A DNA stretch of 64,000 nucleotides from Nocardiopsis alba DSM 43377 (GCF_000341225.1 NZ_ANAC01000012.1:1-64000), one strand, 5' to 3'; positions 34,721 through 43,735 are shown, counted from the stretch's first letter. Notes: a model not told the origin generated them from the sequence alone. Numbers and translations are program-made.

Positions 34721-35677
34721 TCAACCGCGCCAGGGGTCGTCGAGACGCTGCAAGAGCCGTACGCGGGCGTGCTGGGCGGCGAACCTGGCGGCGCGGGTAT
34801 TCCGCTGTTTCCACAGAACGGCGAGCCAGCGCAGGGCGCAGGTGCGCTGGGCGGCGAGGAACCGGTTCCTGCCGGCAGCGGTGACGCCGAGGTCGGGCAG
34901 GAGCGCGATCCAGGTGCTGTCGGGGATCTCGCGAGCGCTGATGTGCTCGATCAGGTCGGCGGCGTCGAAGAGGACACCGCTGTGCCCGCTGTACTCGAAG
35001 TCGACGCACGGACTTCTGTCGCCATCGCGGAGCCAGTTGAGGAGGTTGGAGTCTCCCCGGGAGAACACGGCGGGGCCCGCCTTCTCCCTCACGAGTTCGG
35101 CGTCGCCGCTGTCGTGCCAGGCTGTGAGCAGGGCGCGCATGTCGCGGGTCAGAGGGTCGTCCTCGTGTTCCGCCAGGAGTCTCGGCCAGCCGTCCGTGAG
35201 ACGCAGCAGGTAGTGGGACCCGGAGTCGACGCGCTCGACGTCGGCGAGTAGACCGGACAAGGGCACGTTCTGTATGCGTCGCGTGGCGTGGGCCAGCCCC
35301 CTGAGGGCGGCTTCGCGGTCGGCGCTCTCCAGGAGCGAGGCTCCCGCGACCAGGCTCATGCCGATGGCGGGGAGGTCGCTGTCGTCGTCGAGCCACAGCG
35401 GGCGGGGGACGTCGCCGATCCCGTGTTCGGCGAGCAGGGTCAGGGCCGCCCATTCGCGCTCGACGCGTCGACGGTGATTCCCCCTGGTGTAGAGCTTGAT
35501 GCAGATGGGCCCTCTGTCGGGGTCCTCCCAGACGTAGACGCTGTTCTGGAGACCTCCGGTCAGTGGGCGTAGGCCATGGTTCTCCAGCACGTCCTTGAGC
35601 CGGGCCTCGCTTCCGGTGCGGGTATCGCGCAGCTCGTTGAGGAGTCCGGTGGGCGGGGCGAGGCGGGTGTGTCGCAC
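34721..35677 (-). CDS. Aminoglycoside-phosphotransferase-fold protein
   Basis: The protein has 318 aa from GTG 35677 (GGAG eight bases upstream; GTG 35686 is the alternative). The catalytic loop reads VFSRGDSNLLNWL, so the Asp and Asn of HGDxxxxN are kept but the His is replaced by Arg. PCVDFEYSG supplies the metal ligand. The N-lobe Lys is in ICIKLYT. It is probably an active phosphotransferase of unknown substrate. It is bracketed by decayed CRISPR pairs on both sides. Confidence 0.75.
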   Translation of the reverse strand: MRHTRLAPPTGLLNELRDTRTGSEARLKDVLENHGLRPLTGGLQNSVYVWEDPDRGPICIKLYTRGNHRRRVEREWAALTLLAEHGIGDVPRPLWLDDDSDLPAIGMSLVAGASLLESADREAALRGLAHATRRIQNVPLSGLLADVERVDSGSHYLLRLTDGWPRLLAEHEDDPLTRDMRALLTAWHDSGDAELVREKAGPAVFSRGDSNLLNWLRDGDRSPCVDFEYSGHSGVLFDAADLIEHISAREIPDSTWIALLPDLGVTAAGRNRFLAAQRTCALRWLAVLWKQRNTRAARFAAQHARVRLLQRLDDPWRG

Positions 35678-35753
35678 GCGGGGCACTCCGTGAATTCCGG
35701 TGGTCGGAGAGTAGACGTGGCCACGTCGACCGTCGAGTCCGCCAGAATAGGGG

Positions 35754-35842
35754 GTGAGCCCCACGCACGTGGGGATGGACCGTAGTACTGCCATGTGGCG
35801 GGTGTGATGGGTGTACGAGCCCCACGTATGTGGGGATGGGTG
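35754..35842 (+). CRISPR. CRISPR pair, leaderless
   Basis: A perfect repeat at 35754-35781 is followed exactly 61 bases later by a decayed one at 35815-35842 (ACGAGCCCC, loop GTAT, end GGGTG). No leader precedes it. Confidence 0.8.
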
Positions 35843-35938
35843 ACGTTCTCAAGAGCCTGGGGGAGGGGTGAGCGCGCGGAATCCCCGTCCTTCACCAGGA
35901 CATCCCCGCCCTGGAACCGACGTGAACCCGAGCCCGGG

Positions 35939-36835
35939 TCAGAGCGCTTCCGAACCCTTCCGAGTTCCCTCTTCCACCGACGACGCACCCCAACTGGCGA
36001 GGAGCTTGAGTCGTTCCTCGTGCGGGGTTCCCGGCTCGGCGGTGTAGAGCGACAGGTCGTGCACGGCCCGCGGTGAGGCCGGCAGGTCCAGGGATCGGAA
36101 GGTCAGCTCCAGATCGCCCACCTGCGGATGGTGCATGCGTTTGACGCCGCTGTGGTCGATCCGCACGTCGTGCGAGGCCCACAGGGCACGGAAATCCTCG
36201 CTGAGGGTGGACAACTCCCCGATGAGCTCCCGCAACGCCTGGTCGTAGGGTTCGCGTCCGGCTTCGGCACGCAGCAGCGCCACGGTCATCGCGGCCCCGT
36301 CCCCCCAGTCCACGAAGAAGTCCCGAGAGGCCGGATCGAGGAAGTGGTAGCGGGCGAAGTTGGCCCGACCGTGAGCGGACGTCGTCGGGCTGGCGAACAT
36401 CGGCGCGTGCAGGGTTCGGGCCAGGGCGTTGGTGGCGACCACGTCCAGGCGGCCGTTGCGCACGAACGCCGCCGACATCGTGATGGAGTCCAGCATCCAC
36501 TGCACGGGCGGGGCGAGGGCCACCTCGCGCCGTCGGGTCGCCTTGCGGTGGGCCGGACGCGCGGCGCGGGCCAGGTCGAACAGGTGGGTACGTTCCTCGT
36601 CATCCAGACGGAGCGCCCGGGCGACCGCGTCGAGTACCTCTTCGGACACGCCCGCGATGTGGCCCTTCTCCAGCCGGGTGTACCACTCGATGCTCACACC
36701 GGCCAGGACCGCGACCTCCTCGCGGCGCAGACCGGGGACTCGGCGGCGGGTGCCGGGCGGAAGCCCGACCTGTTCCGGTGACAACTTGGCACGTCGGCTG
36801 GCGAGAAAGCCCTTGATGTCCGCGCGATTGTCCAT
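35939..36835 (-). CDS. XRE-family regulator with MmyB-like ligand domain
   Basis: The protein has 298 aa from ATG 36835 (MDNRADIKGFLASRR). The N-terminal HTH (PGLRREEVAVLAGVSIEWYTRLEKG, about residues 34-58) and the C-terminal MmyB/PAS-like domain (about 105-275: VVATNALARTLH, NFARYHFLDPASRDFFVDW, HDLSLYTAEPGTP) form the common actinomycete class of short-chain-fatty-acid-type sensors. Divergent from the MFS gene 137 bp away, it is its likely regulator; GGGGGT/ACCCCC arms at 36869-36889 in the gap may be the operator. Confidence 0.88.
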   Translation of the reverse strand: MDNRADIKGFLASRRAKLSPEQVGLPPGTRRRVPGLRREEVAVLAGVSIEWYTRLEKGHIAGVSEEVLDAVARALRLDDEERTHLFDLARAARPAHRKATRRREVALAPPVQWMLDSITMSAAFVRNGRLDVVATNALARTLHAPMFASPTTSAHGRANFARYHFLDPASRDFFVDWGDGAAMTVALLRAEAGREPYDQALRELIGELSTLSEDFRALWASHDVRIDHSGVKRMHHPQVGDLELTFRSLDLPASPRAVHDLSLYTAEPGTPHEERLKLLASWGASSVEEGTRKGSEAL

Positions 36836-36972
36836 GCAACCCACGATAGGCACAGGTGGGCGCCTTAAGGGGGTCGAGATCGTACCCCCCATCAACTCGG
36901 CCTTCTCCGTGACGGCCGTGGCCGGTGGAGTGGAGGTGACAGCGAAGGCATCACCACGACATGAGGTCCACC

Positions 36973-38208
36973 ATGCACGACGAAGCCACTCGGGTCCCCC
37001 TGAAGGGCCGTTCGTCCCGTCTCCCCTTCGTCGTCTACGCCCTGGCGCTGGGGACGTTCCTGATGCTCACGACGGAGTTCGTCGTGGCCGGGATCCTGCC
37101 CGACATCGCCACCGACCTCCAGGTGAGCGTCGCCCGCGCGGGAACGCTCATCACGGTCTTCGCGATCGGCATGATCGTGGGCGCGCCGCTCATGGCGATG
37201 CTGACCCTGCGCATGCCCCGGCGGGTGACGCTCATGCTCGCCCTGGGCGTGTTCGCGGTCGGACACGTGATCGTCGCAGCCGGCTCCGACTTCGGGGTGC
37301 TGCTCGCCGCGCGTTTCCTCACCGCTCTGGCCACCGGCGCGTTCTGGGCCGTGGCCGCGGTGGTCGCCACTCGCGTCGCGGGGCCGGGGGCGGCTTCGCG
37401 CGCCGTCGGCGTCGTCAACGCCGGAGGGATGCTCGCGACCGTCCTGGGCGTTCCGCTCGGCGCGCTCCTCGGCCAGTTCGTCGGCTGGCGCGGCACCTTC
37501 TGGGCACTGGCGATCCTCGCGGTCGTCGCGATCCCCATGATCGCCCGGCACGTTCCCCGCGGCGGCGCCGACCACGGGTCGGTGTCGATCCGCTCGGAAC
37601 TGGCCGCCCTGAACTCCGGCAGGCTGTGGCTGGCCTTGGCGACCTGCGCCGCCACCACCGGCGGTGTTCTGGCCGCCTACTCCTACATCACCCCGCTGCT
37701 CACCGAGCGCACGGGTATCCCCGCGAATCTCGTCCCCCTGGTGCTCGCCGGCTTCGGCGTCGGCTCGCTCGTCGGATCTCTCTTGGGCGGCCGCGTCGGC
37801 GACATCCGCCCGCACACGGCGACCATCGTCGCTCCACTGGTGACCGCCCTGATCCTGACGGCGCTCGCCCTTGTCGCCGGCGCGTCGATCCCGACGACGA
37901 TCCTCCTCATCCTGCTCGGCCTGTTCGGTCTGGGCGCGAACCCGGTGCTCATCTCGTTGGCCGTCCGCTACGCCGCCCACGCGCCCACGCTCGGCTCCTC
38001 GCTCAGCGTCGCCGCCTTCAACCTCGGCACCGCGATCGCCTCCTGGATCGGCGGCATCGCCCTCGGAACCGGGCCGGGCACCACGGGTCCCGTCCTCGTC
38101 GGGGCGGTCATCGCCGCCCTGACGCTGATCCCCGCGACCGCGCTGGCCCTGATCCAGCGCGGTCGTGCCGCGGAGGCGATCCCCGAGCCGGTCAACGCCC
38201 TGACCTGA
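36973..38208 (+). CDS. MFS transporter, DHA1-type drug or sugar exporter
   Basis: The protein has 411 aa from ATG 36973, preferred to 36961 because GAGG lies 6 bases upstream. It has twelve hydrophobic segments with TTEFVVAGILPDIATDLQVS at helix 1 and the loop ALTLRMPRR between helices 2 and 3. This is the AraJ/CmlA-like DHA1 subgroup of exporters. It forms a probable operon with the downstream alcohol dehydrogenase (65 bp gap) and is divergent from the XRE regulator. Confidence 0.88.
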   Translation: MHDEATRVPLKGRSSRLPFVVYALALGTFLMLTTEFVVAGILPDIATDLQVSVARAGTLITVFAIGMIVGAPLMAMLTLRMPRRVTLMLALGVFAVGHVIVAAGSDFGVLLAARFLTALATGAFWAVAAVVATRVAGPGAASRAVGVVNAGGMLATVLGVPLGALLGQFVGWRGTFWALAILAVVAIPMIARHVPRGGADHGSVSIRSELAALNSGRLWLALATCAATTGGVLAAYSYITPLLTERTGIPANLVPLVLAGFGVGSLVGSLLGGRVGDIRPHTATIVAPLVTALILTALALVAGASIPTTILLILLGLFGLGANPVLISLAVRYAAHAPTLGSSLSVAAFNLGTAIASWIGGIALGTGPGTTGPVLVGAVIAALTLIPATALALIQRGRAAEAIPEPVNALT

Positions 38209-38273
38209 CCCGACACACGTCCGCCGGAGACGGCGGTCCACGACGACGAACGACACCGAAAGAGAAAATCACC

Positions 38274-39317
38274 ATGCGCGCAACACTCATGTACCGAGCC
38301 GGAGACGTCCGCGTCGAGAGCGTCCCCGACTCCCGGATCGAGAACCCCACCGACGCCCTAGTCCGCATCACCGCGTCCTGCGTCTGCGGGAGCGACCTGC
38401 ACCCCTACCACTCCATGACCGCCGACGAAGGCCCCGCCCGGATGGGACACGAGCTGATCGGCGTCGTCGAGGAGGCCGGATCGGAGGTGGCCACGCTCAA
38501 GAGAGGCGACCTGGTGGTCTCGCCGTTCGCCATCTCCGACAACGTGTGCGAGTACTGCCGGGAGAACCTCCAGACATCCTGCTCCCACCACGAGGCCGGT
38601 TTCTGGGACGGTCTTCCGAACGAGGGCGGCCAGGCCGAGGCGGTTCGAGTGCCGCTGGCCGACGGCACCCTGGTCAAGCTGCCGGTCGCGCCCGACTCGG
38701 CGCTCATCCCCTCGTTGCTGACGTTGGCCGACGTGCTGGGCACCGGCTACCACGCGGCCAAGGCCGCGGGCGTGCTTCCCGGCCAGGACGTCACCGTGAT
38801 CGGGGACGGGGCGGTGGGCCTGATGGCCGTGCTCTCGGCCAAGCGGCTGGGGGCCGAGCGGATCGTCCTCATGGGCCGGCACATCGATCGGACCGATCTG
38901 GGACGCGAGTTCGGAGCGACCGACGTCGTCGCCGAACGCGGAGAGGAGGGCATCGCCCGCGTCCGCGAACTCACCGGAGGGCAGGGGACGCACGCCGTCC
39001 TCGAAGCCGTTGGACACATGCCCGCCTACGAACAGGCCGTGGGCGTCGTCCGCCCCGGCGGTGTGATCAGCCGGGTGGGTGTGCCGCAGTACGAGGAGGC
39101 CCCGATCGGCTTCGCGAGCCTGTTCCGGCACAACATCCGCCTGGCCGGCGGGCCCGCCCCGGTGCGCGCCTACATCGAGGAGCTCCTGCCCGACATCCTC
39201 GACGGGACCATCGAGCCGGGGAAGGTCTTCGACACCACCACAGACCTGGACGGAGTGCCCGCCGGTTACAGGGAGATGGACGAGCGCAAGAGCCTGAAGG
39301 TCCTCATCAAGCCCTGA
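38274..39317 (+). CDS. Zinc-dependent alcohol dehydrogenase (MDR family)
   Basis: The protein has 347 aa from ATG 38274. It has catalytic zinc ligands in SCVCGSDLHPYH and GHELIGVVEEAG, and structural zinc Cys in NVCEYCRENLQTSC. The Rossmann motif is VIGDGAVGLMAV. The preceding MFS gene suggests joint detoxification or export of a reactive alcohol/aldehyde; the substrate is unknown. Confidence 0.9.
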   Translation: MRATLMYRAGDVRVESVPDSRIENPTDALVRITASCVCGSDLHPYHSMTADEGPARMGHELIGVVEEAGSEVATLKRGDLVVSPFAISDNVCEYCRENLQTSCSHHEAGFWDGLPNEGGQAEAVRVPLADGTLVKLPVAPDSALIPSLLTLADVLGTGYHAAKAAGVLPGQDVTVIGDGAVGLMAVLSAKRLGAERIVLMGRHIDRTDLGREFGATDVVAERGEEGIARVRELTGGQGTHAVLEAVGHMPAYEQAVGVVRPGGVISRVGVPQYEEAPIGFASLFRHNIRLAGGPAPVRAYIEELLPDILDGTIEPGKVFDTTTDLDGVPAGYREMDERKSLKVLIKP

Positions 39318-39440
39318 GGTGTGGTTCGCCCGGTCTGCTCGCCGTGCCGGTGGGTGGGCCGGGTGGGAGCCAGGGGGATGTGGAGGGTGGGGGAGTGGTC
39401 CTTGCGTCGGTGTGCTCGGGTTCTCCTACGGGCTCTGATG

Positions 39441-39601
39441 TTCGTGAGAACATGGCGAGAGGTGGAATCGGCGCCACGCAGGGTTCCGCGATGGGTCGCG
39501 GAGGCCGGTGGTTTCTTAACCAGTCGGTAGGTCTCTTGGAGATAACGCCCTGCGTTATCGCAGGTCATTAGTCGTGAGCCCCACGCACGTGGGGATGGGG
39601 C
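39441..39601 (+). CRISPR. CRISPR leader copy 5 with a single repeat and no spacer
   Basis: The leader (39441-39573; TTCGTGAGAACATG box, CTTAACCAGTCGGTAGGT, perfect palindrome GATAACGC-CCT-GCGTTATC at 39541-39559) is followed at the usual 33 bases by one repeat (39574-39601, ending GGGGC). No second repeat occurs 60-62 bases later. It looks like a spacerless acquisition site or one that has lost its array. Confidence 0.75.
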
Positions 39602-39733
39602 GGGACGAAGAGCGGGCTTGGGGCGTGGTTCTCGGACCATTCCTTCACCTGTCACCACCCGCAACGGTCGTGTCGAGGCACGTGGTGTTCTGCGCGGTGC
39701 CGGACCGCCTCGAGCCACGTCGGTGGATCGAGG

Positions 39734-40540
39734 CTAGGCGTCCGCTTCGCGATCGACATGCACCCTCAGGCCCGATTCGCCGGGGTCCACGTGCGGAGCG
39801 AGCTCCCATTCCTCGGTGTAGTCACCGGTGAACTGCGGTCGATACGGGATCGGTTCATCGATGAACAGTCGGTCGAGGCGCTCCCGCAGGCCGTCTCGCG
39901 CCTGTTCGTAGTCGGAGAGGCGGTCGGCGCTCGGTAGTGCCCACGGTGGTAGAACGCTCATCCCCGTGTAGGCGAACGTGCCGTGGAGCAGTCCGAAGAG
40001 CAGTTCTCGCAGTTCACCGGATTTTCCACGGGGACCGATCGAACGCGGACGATCGCCGAGGGTGGTGACGACCAGAGCGCGCTTTCCGACGAACGGACCC
40101 TGTTCGAAGCGGAGTCGGCGTCGGCTCACCGAATCGATGCCGAAGGCGAAACCGTTGACGAATACACGATCGAACCATCCTTTGAGAATCGCGGGCATGC
40201 CGTACCACCACAGTGGGAATTGGACGACGACCGCGTCGGCCCTGCGGATCTTCTCCTGTTCTCTCGCGACCTCGGGAGGCTGGGCATTGGCGAGATAGGC
40301 GTTCCGGGTGTCCGCGCTCACGCGGAACATAGGCGCTGTCTCCTCAGAGGAGTGCCCGCCGTCCGGAGCCCGGAGGACGGGGTCCCAATCCATGGCGTAC
40401 AGGTCGGATTCGAGGACCGTATGCCCCGATTCGCGCAGATGTGCGATGGCGTCGCGTCGCAGGCCGCCGTTCAAGGAGAGGGGCTCGGGGTGGGCGCTGA
40501 CCCAGAGGATCGTCGCGGGCTTCGTCGTGGTCTGCCTCAT
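39734..40540 (-). CDS. NAD(P)H oxidoreductase, flavodoxin-like (quinone reductase family)
   Basis: The protein has 268 aa from ATG 40540 (MRQTTTKPATILWVSAHPEP). AHPEPLSLNGGL binds the FMN/FAD phosphate. The segments VQFPLWWYGMPAILKGWFDRVF and GALVVTT-like KRALVVTTLGDRP are the family core. It probably reduces quinones or nitro compounds in two-electron steps. Divergent from an HxlR regulator, a typical redox-stress pairing. Confidence 0.88.
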   Translation of the reverse strand: MRQTTTKPATILWVSAHPEPLSLNGGLRRDAIAHLRESGHTVLESDLYAMDWDPVLRAPDGGHSSEETAPMFRVSADTRNAYLANAQPPEVAREQEKIRRADAVVVQFPLWWYGMPAILKGWFDRVFVNGFAFGIDSVSRRRLRFEQGPFVGKRALVVTTLGDRPRSIGPRGKSGELRELLFGLLHGTFAYTGMSVLPPWALPSADRLSDYEQARDGLRERLDRLFIDEPIPYRPQFTGDYTEEWELAPHVDPGESGLRVHVDREADA

Positions 40541-40579
40541 GGGCCCATGGTCTCGATCCAGGGTACATTTTTCCAGTAC

Positions 40580-40593
40580 GGACATTTATGTCC
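40580..40593. promoter_or_regulatory. Operator-like palindrome between oxidoreductase and HxlR genes
   Basis: GGACAT-TT-ATGTCC is a perfect inverted repeat 13 bases before the HxlR start, with two GTAC words just upstream (40563 and 40576). It is a likely HxlR binding site controlling both genes. Confidence 0.5.
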
Positions 40594-40606
40594 CCTAGGA
40601 GGCGCG

Positions 40607-40942
40607 ATGCGATTGCCGGTGGAACGAGCCATGGAGGTGTGCCCCGTCGAGGTCGCCGTTTCGGTGCTCGGAGGGACGTGGAAACTGACCCTGGTCAAGC
40701 ATCTCCTCGCGGGTACCCGGCGGTTCAACGAGCTCGGGCGTCTGGTGCCTCTGGCGAACACCAAGACCCTGACCCGTCAGTTGCGTGAACTCGAAGAGGA
40801 CGGGATCGTTCGACGCACGTCCTACCCCGAGGTGCCGCCACGGGTCGAGTACTCCCTTACCGAATCGGGTCGGAGCCTCGAACCGATCGTGAAGGCCATG
40901 GATTCCTGGGGTGCGGAATTCGCCGAACGTTACAAGGGCTAG
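40607..40942 (+). CDS. HxlR-family transcriptional regulator
   Basis: The protein has 111 aa, with ATG behind TAGGAGG. The winged helix CPVEVAVSVLGGTWKLTLVKHLLAGTRRFNEL with TKTLTRQLRELEEDGIVRR is the HxlR signature. The single early Cys (MEVCPVEV, residue 11) is the redox-sensitive cysteine position in several members. It probably senses quinone/electrophile stress and controls the divergent oxidoreductase. Confidence 0.9.
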   Translation: MRLPVERAMEVCPVEVAVSVLGGTWKLTLVKHLLAGTRRFNELGRLVPLANTKTLTRQLRELEEDGIVRRTSYPEVPPRVEYSLTESGRSLEPIVKAMDSWGAEFAERYKG

Positions 40943-41523
40943 ATCATCGATGGGAGCTCTCCGAACCCGCTGCGAGCACGGCGAAGGGCGTCGAGGAACA
41001 GTGTGCGGCGGCTGCCCTTGACGCCCTTTCCGTCGCTCTCGCCATGGAACCGAGAAGGTGGGGACTTTCGCTCTGAGAACGACGCCCCCACGAGGGTTCC
41101 TGATATTCCGCTTATGGCACGTCCCTCGATACCGAAACTCCTCTGGCGTTCCAGGTGGAATTTCACCGCCGCGGTGACCGGCTCACCATGAGTGGCGATG
41201 GGGGTATGAAGGGTCTCCTCGATATTCAGGGCTCGAGCTTCTTCGACGACCGACCACCGTCGACCAGGGACACGGCGTCCGACAGGCCCCGAGCACCTCA
41301 CCGGTCACGCTGGCAGCCGAAGACCCCGTCATCCCCATGAGGCTCACCGGCGGGGTCGTCCGCCTTCGGAGAGTGACTCTCGGAACCCCGCGTACCCGGG
41401 ACGCCACCGATTTCTCCGTGAATATCACCGAACGTGATCGGGCGACAAACTCCACTCGCGCCGCGTGTACTCCTCATGCCAGACTGACGGCACTCTCGAA
41501 CTCGAGAAATGTGAGGATATGTT
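40943..41523. other. Region with only a doubtful open frame
   Basis: A minus-strand frame (40939-41301, 120 codons, including HTPIATHGEPVTAAVKFHLE) shows moderate GC3 and no known domain; it might be a gene relic. The rest, down to the secreted protein at 41524, shows no gene; GC is lower than average near 41400-41520, fitting a promoter. Confidence 0.25.
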
Positions 41524-41799
41524 GTGGCGAAGAAAATCGCGACATTGCTCGCCGTATGTTTTCTCTCCATGGGGCTCACGGCCACTCCGGCCTCCGCGTC
41601 CGAGCATTCCCTCGAAACCGAGGCCATGGATACCGGCCGCTGCATGCTCTATCTCGAAAACCTGGGCAGGTACGTCATCGGCACGAAGGTCCGGCAGGCC
41701 TGCCGACTCAGCGCCACGAACCCCGGGCAATGCGCCTCGAGCCTCCAGGCCATCGGGGTGCAGCGCGCCCACGCGCGCAGGGCCTGCGGCCTGCTCTGA
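41524..41799 (+). CDS. Small secreted cysteine-containing protein
   Basis: The protein has 91 aa with a GTG start (GTGAGGAT eleven bases upstream). The signal peptide cleaves near ASASEHS (about residue 25). The mature part of about 65 aa carries four Cys (about 40, 60, 70, 88), which could form two disulfides. No family is recognised. Similar short Cys proteins in actinomycetes are surface or signalling peptides, but nothing here proves that. Confidence 0.6.
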   Translation: MAKKIATLLAVCFLSMGLTATPASASEHSLETEAMDTGRCMLYLENLGRYVIGTKVRQACRLSATNPGQCASSLQAIGVQRAHARRACGLL

Positions 41800-41865
41800 A
41801 CCGGTCATCGATCCCCGTGTACCGACACCACGCACGGGGCCGGGGGAGGTTCTCGTGCCGTTCCT

Positions 41866-42828
41866 CTACCCGAGGGCCTTCACCAGGTCGGGCAGCCGGT
41901 CCGCCCAGGCGAGCAGACGTTCGTGCCACGCCCGCAGACGGGCCCGCGCGGGTCCGGGCAGATCCGGGGTCTCGTCCCATTCCCGCCAGTCATCACTGGA
42001 CAACCAGCCCAGACAGCCGACGACGCGGTACGCGAGCAGCAGGTCCGCGGGCACGGCACGGCCATAGCCCTCGAAGAAGGCGCGGGGGAGACCCTCCAAG
42101 CCATGGAGGTAGGCGTGTTCGTCGAAGGCGGCGAGCTCGGCCAGGGGGTACCGCACCGTCGGGAAGTCCCAGTCGATCAACCGCACCGCTTCGTCGTCGG
42201 TGACGACGATATTGAGCAGGTTGATGTCCCCATGGGTGACCGTGGGCCGCTCGGCCCGGATCTCGGCCGCGCGTTCGGCGACGAAGCCCTCCACCCGACG
42301 CAGAGCCTCCAACAGGTGGGGGTGTTCTCGTTCGACCCACGCGGCGCTCTCGTGAAGGGACGTGTGCAGCTCCTCGACCGGATCGACCGGTCGTAAGGTC
42401 AGGGCGTCCACATCGATGGGCCCTTGGAGGGGAACCGGGAAGACGACGCCGTGGACCTCGGCCAGAGCCTCGCCGGTGCGGCGCCAGACCGTGTCGGTGG
42501 CGGTGCCCGTCTCGACCGCCTCCGCCAGGGTGCGTCCCGGCACGAACTCCCAGAGCGAGGCGCCCTCGCCGTCGGCCGCGTACAGCTCGGGTGTGGTGAC
42601 GCCGTTGGCCCGTAGGAACCCGATTCGGCTCTCGGGGGAGGCGGACTCGACGCGGCTCCGGCGCAGCACGACCGCGCGGCCGTCCGTCAGTTCCGCTTTG
42701 ACGAGGTGGTTGTCCAGCCCGTCCCCGTCGCCGTTGATCGGCCGGACCGAGGTCACGGAGGGCAGGCCCGCGGCCGCGACCAGACGGTTCAGTGCTTCCC
42801 GGGATCGCCGGGGCGGATCGTCGTTCAT
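41866..42828 (-). CDS. Aminoglycoside-phosphotransferase-fold kinase
   Basis: The protein has 320 aa. The catalytic loop VTHGDINLLNIVV and metal site RLIDWDFPTV are intact. The N-lobe has VVLRRSR in place of the usual Lys strand. It resembles choline/ethanolamine-type or generic APH-family kinases. It is 87 bp downstream of the TauE gene on the same strand. The substrate is unknown. Confidence 0.78.
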   Translation of the reverse strand: MNDDPPRRSREALNRLVAAAGLPSVTSVRPINGDGDGLDNHLVKAELTDGRAVVLRRSRVESASPESRIGFLRANGVTTPELYAADGEGASLWEFVPGRTLAEAVETGTATDTVWRRTGEALAEVHGVVFPVPLQGPIDVDALTLRPVDPVEELHTSLHESAAWVEREHPHLLEALRRVEGFVAERAAEIRAERPTVTHGDINLLNIVVTDDEAVRLIDWDFPTVRYPLAELAAFDEHAYLHGLEGLPRAFFEGYGRAVPADLLLAYRVVGCLGWLSSDDWREWDETPDLPGPARARLRAWHERLLAWADRLPDLVKALG

Positions 42829-42915
42829 CGGCGAAGAATCTATCGGTGATCCCGGTGAGAGAGGAGAGGTTTTTCTGTCCGGGGGACCGTCTCGATGCCG
42901 GGGGGACCGACGGGG

Positions 42916-43704
42916 TCAGCGGACCAGGCCCACCAGATAGGAGACCCCGGTGAGGAGGATGAGCCCGCCCAACAGGAACCGGAGCGGCTGCTCTCCCAGG
43001 CGCCGGCTCAGACCGATCCCCACCAGGGACCCCGCCATGCCGCCCACCCCCAACGCCAGTCCCACACCCCAGTCCGGGGCGGCCGGGGCGGCTCCGAAGC
43101 CGACCAGGTCGAAGACCGCGTAGGCGGTCAGGCCCACCACCGAGGTGGTCAGGGTGGTGGACAGCGCCACCACCGCGGCCCGTGAAGTGAGCCAGCCGCC
43201 CACCCCGACCAGCAGCGGGGCCAGGAGGGATCCGCCGCCGATGCCCACGGCGGCGCCGAAGAGAGCGGCGCCGCCGGCGGCCAGGGCGAGCACTCCACGT
43301 CCACGGGCCGGGGCGTTCGGTGCGGGTTCGGGTCGTTTTCGGGAGCGCACGATGAGCAGGCGCAGTCCCATCCCGAACATGAGCACCGCCAGTAGGGCGC
43401 GGAACAGGTCGGGGTCGGACAGCCACGTCACCCGCACGGCCGCGCCGACGATCGAACACGGCACGGCGGCCGCCACCGCCACCGCCATCTCGGCGCCGTG
43501 CCCACGGGCCGAGCGGGCCAGGCGGCGCAGCCCCAACGGGGTGGCCACCACGTTGTAGAGCAGATTGGTGGCGCTGACCGCGGGGCCGTGCATGCCCAGC
43601 GCGCTCAACTGCACGGGCAGGAGCAGCACGGCCCCGGAGATCCCGACCGGGGTGGTGACCGCGGCGACGGTGAAGCCGGCCAGGACGGCGAGGAGAAGGT
43701 CCAC
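42916..43704 (-). CDS. TauE/SafE family sulfite/anion exporter
   Basis: The protein has 262 aa from GTG 43704 (VDLLLAVLAGF). It shows eight hydrophobic segments and two TauE/SafE repeats, with signature GISGAVLLLPVQLSALGM and GIGGGSLLAPLLVGVGG. It moves sulfonates, sulfite or other anions across the membrane. No sulfur-metabolism gene is adjacent, so the cargo is open. Confidence 0.85.
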   Translation of the reverse strand: MDLLLAVLAGFTVAAVTTPVGISGAVLLLPVQLSALGMHGPAVSATNLLYNVVATPLGLRRLARSARGHGAEMAVAVAAAVPCSIVGAAVRVTWLSDPDLFRALLAVLMFGMGLRLLIVRSRKRPEPAPNAPARGRGVLALAAGGAALFGAAVGIGGGSLLAPLLVGVGGWLTSRAAVVALSTTLTTSVVGLTAYAVFDLVGFGAAPAAPDWGVGLALGVGGMAGSLVGIGLSRRLGEQPLRFLLGGLILLTGVSYLVGLVR

Positions 43705-43709
43705 CCGGT

Positions 43710-43735
43710 AAAACCTATCGGGAAAGTAAGGTTTT
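43710..43735. promoter_or_regulatory. Inverted repeat upstream of the TauE/SafE gene
   Basis: AAAACCT and AGGTTTT, 7-bp arms 12 bases apart, lie 6 bases before the start codon. AT content is locally high. It is a candidate operator or promoter element. Confidence 0.4.

Noticed and set aside
41337-42203. 288-codon plus-strand frame over 41337-42203
   Set aside because: Its translation is Arg/Pro-rich and overlaps the small secreted protein and the kinase gene, both better supported.
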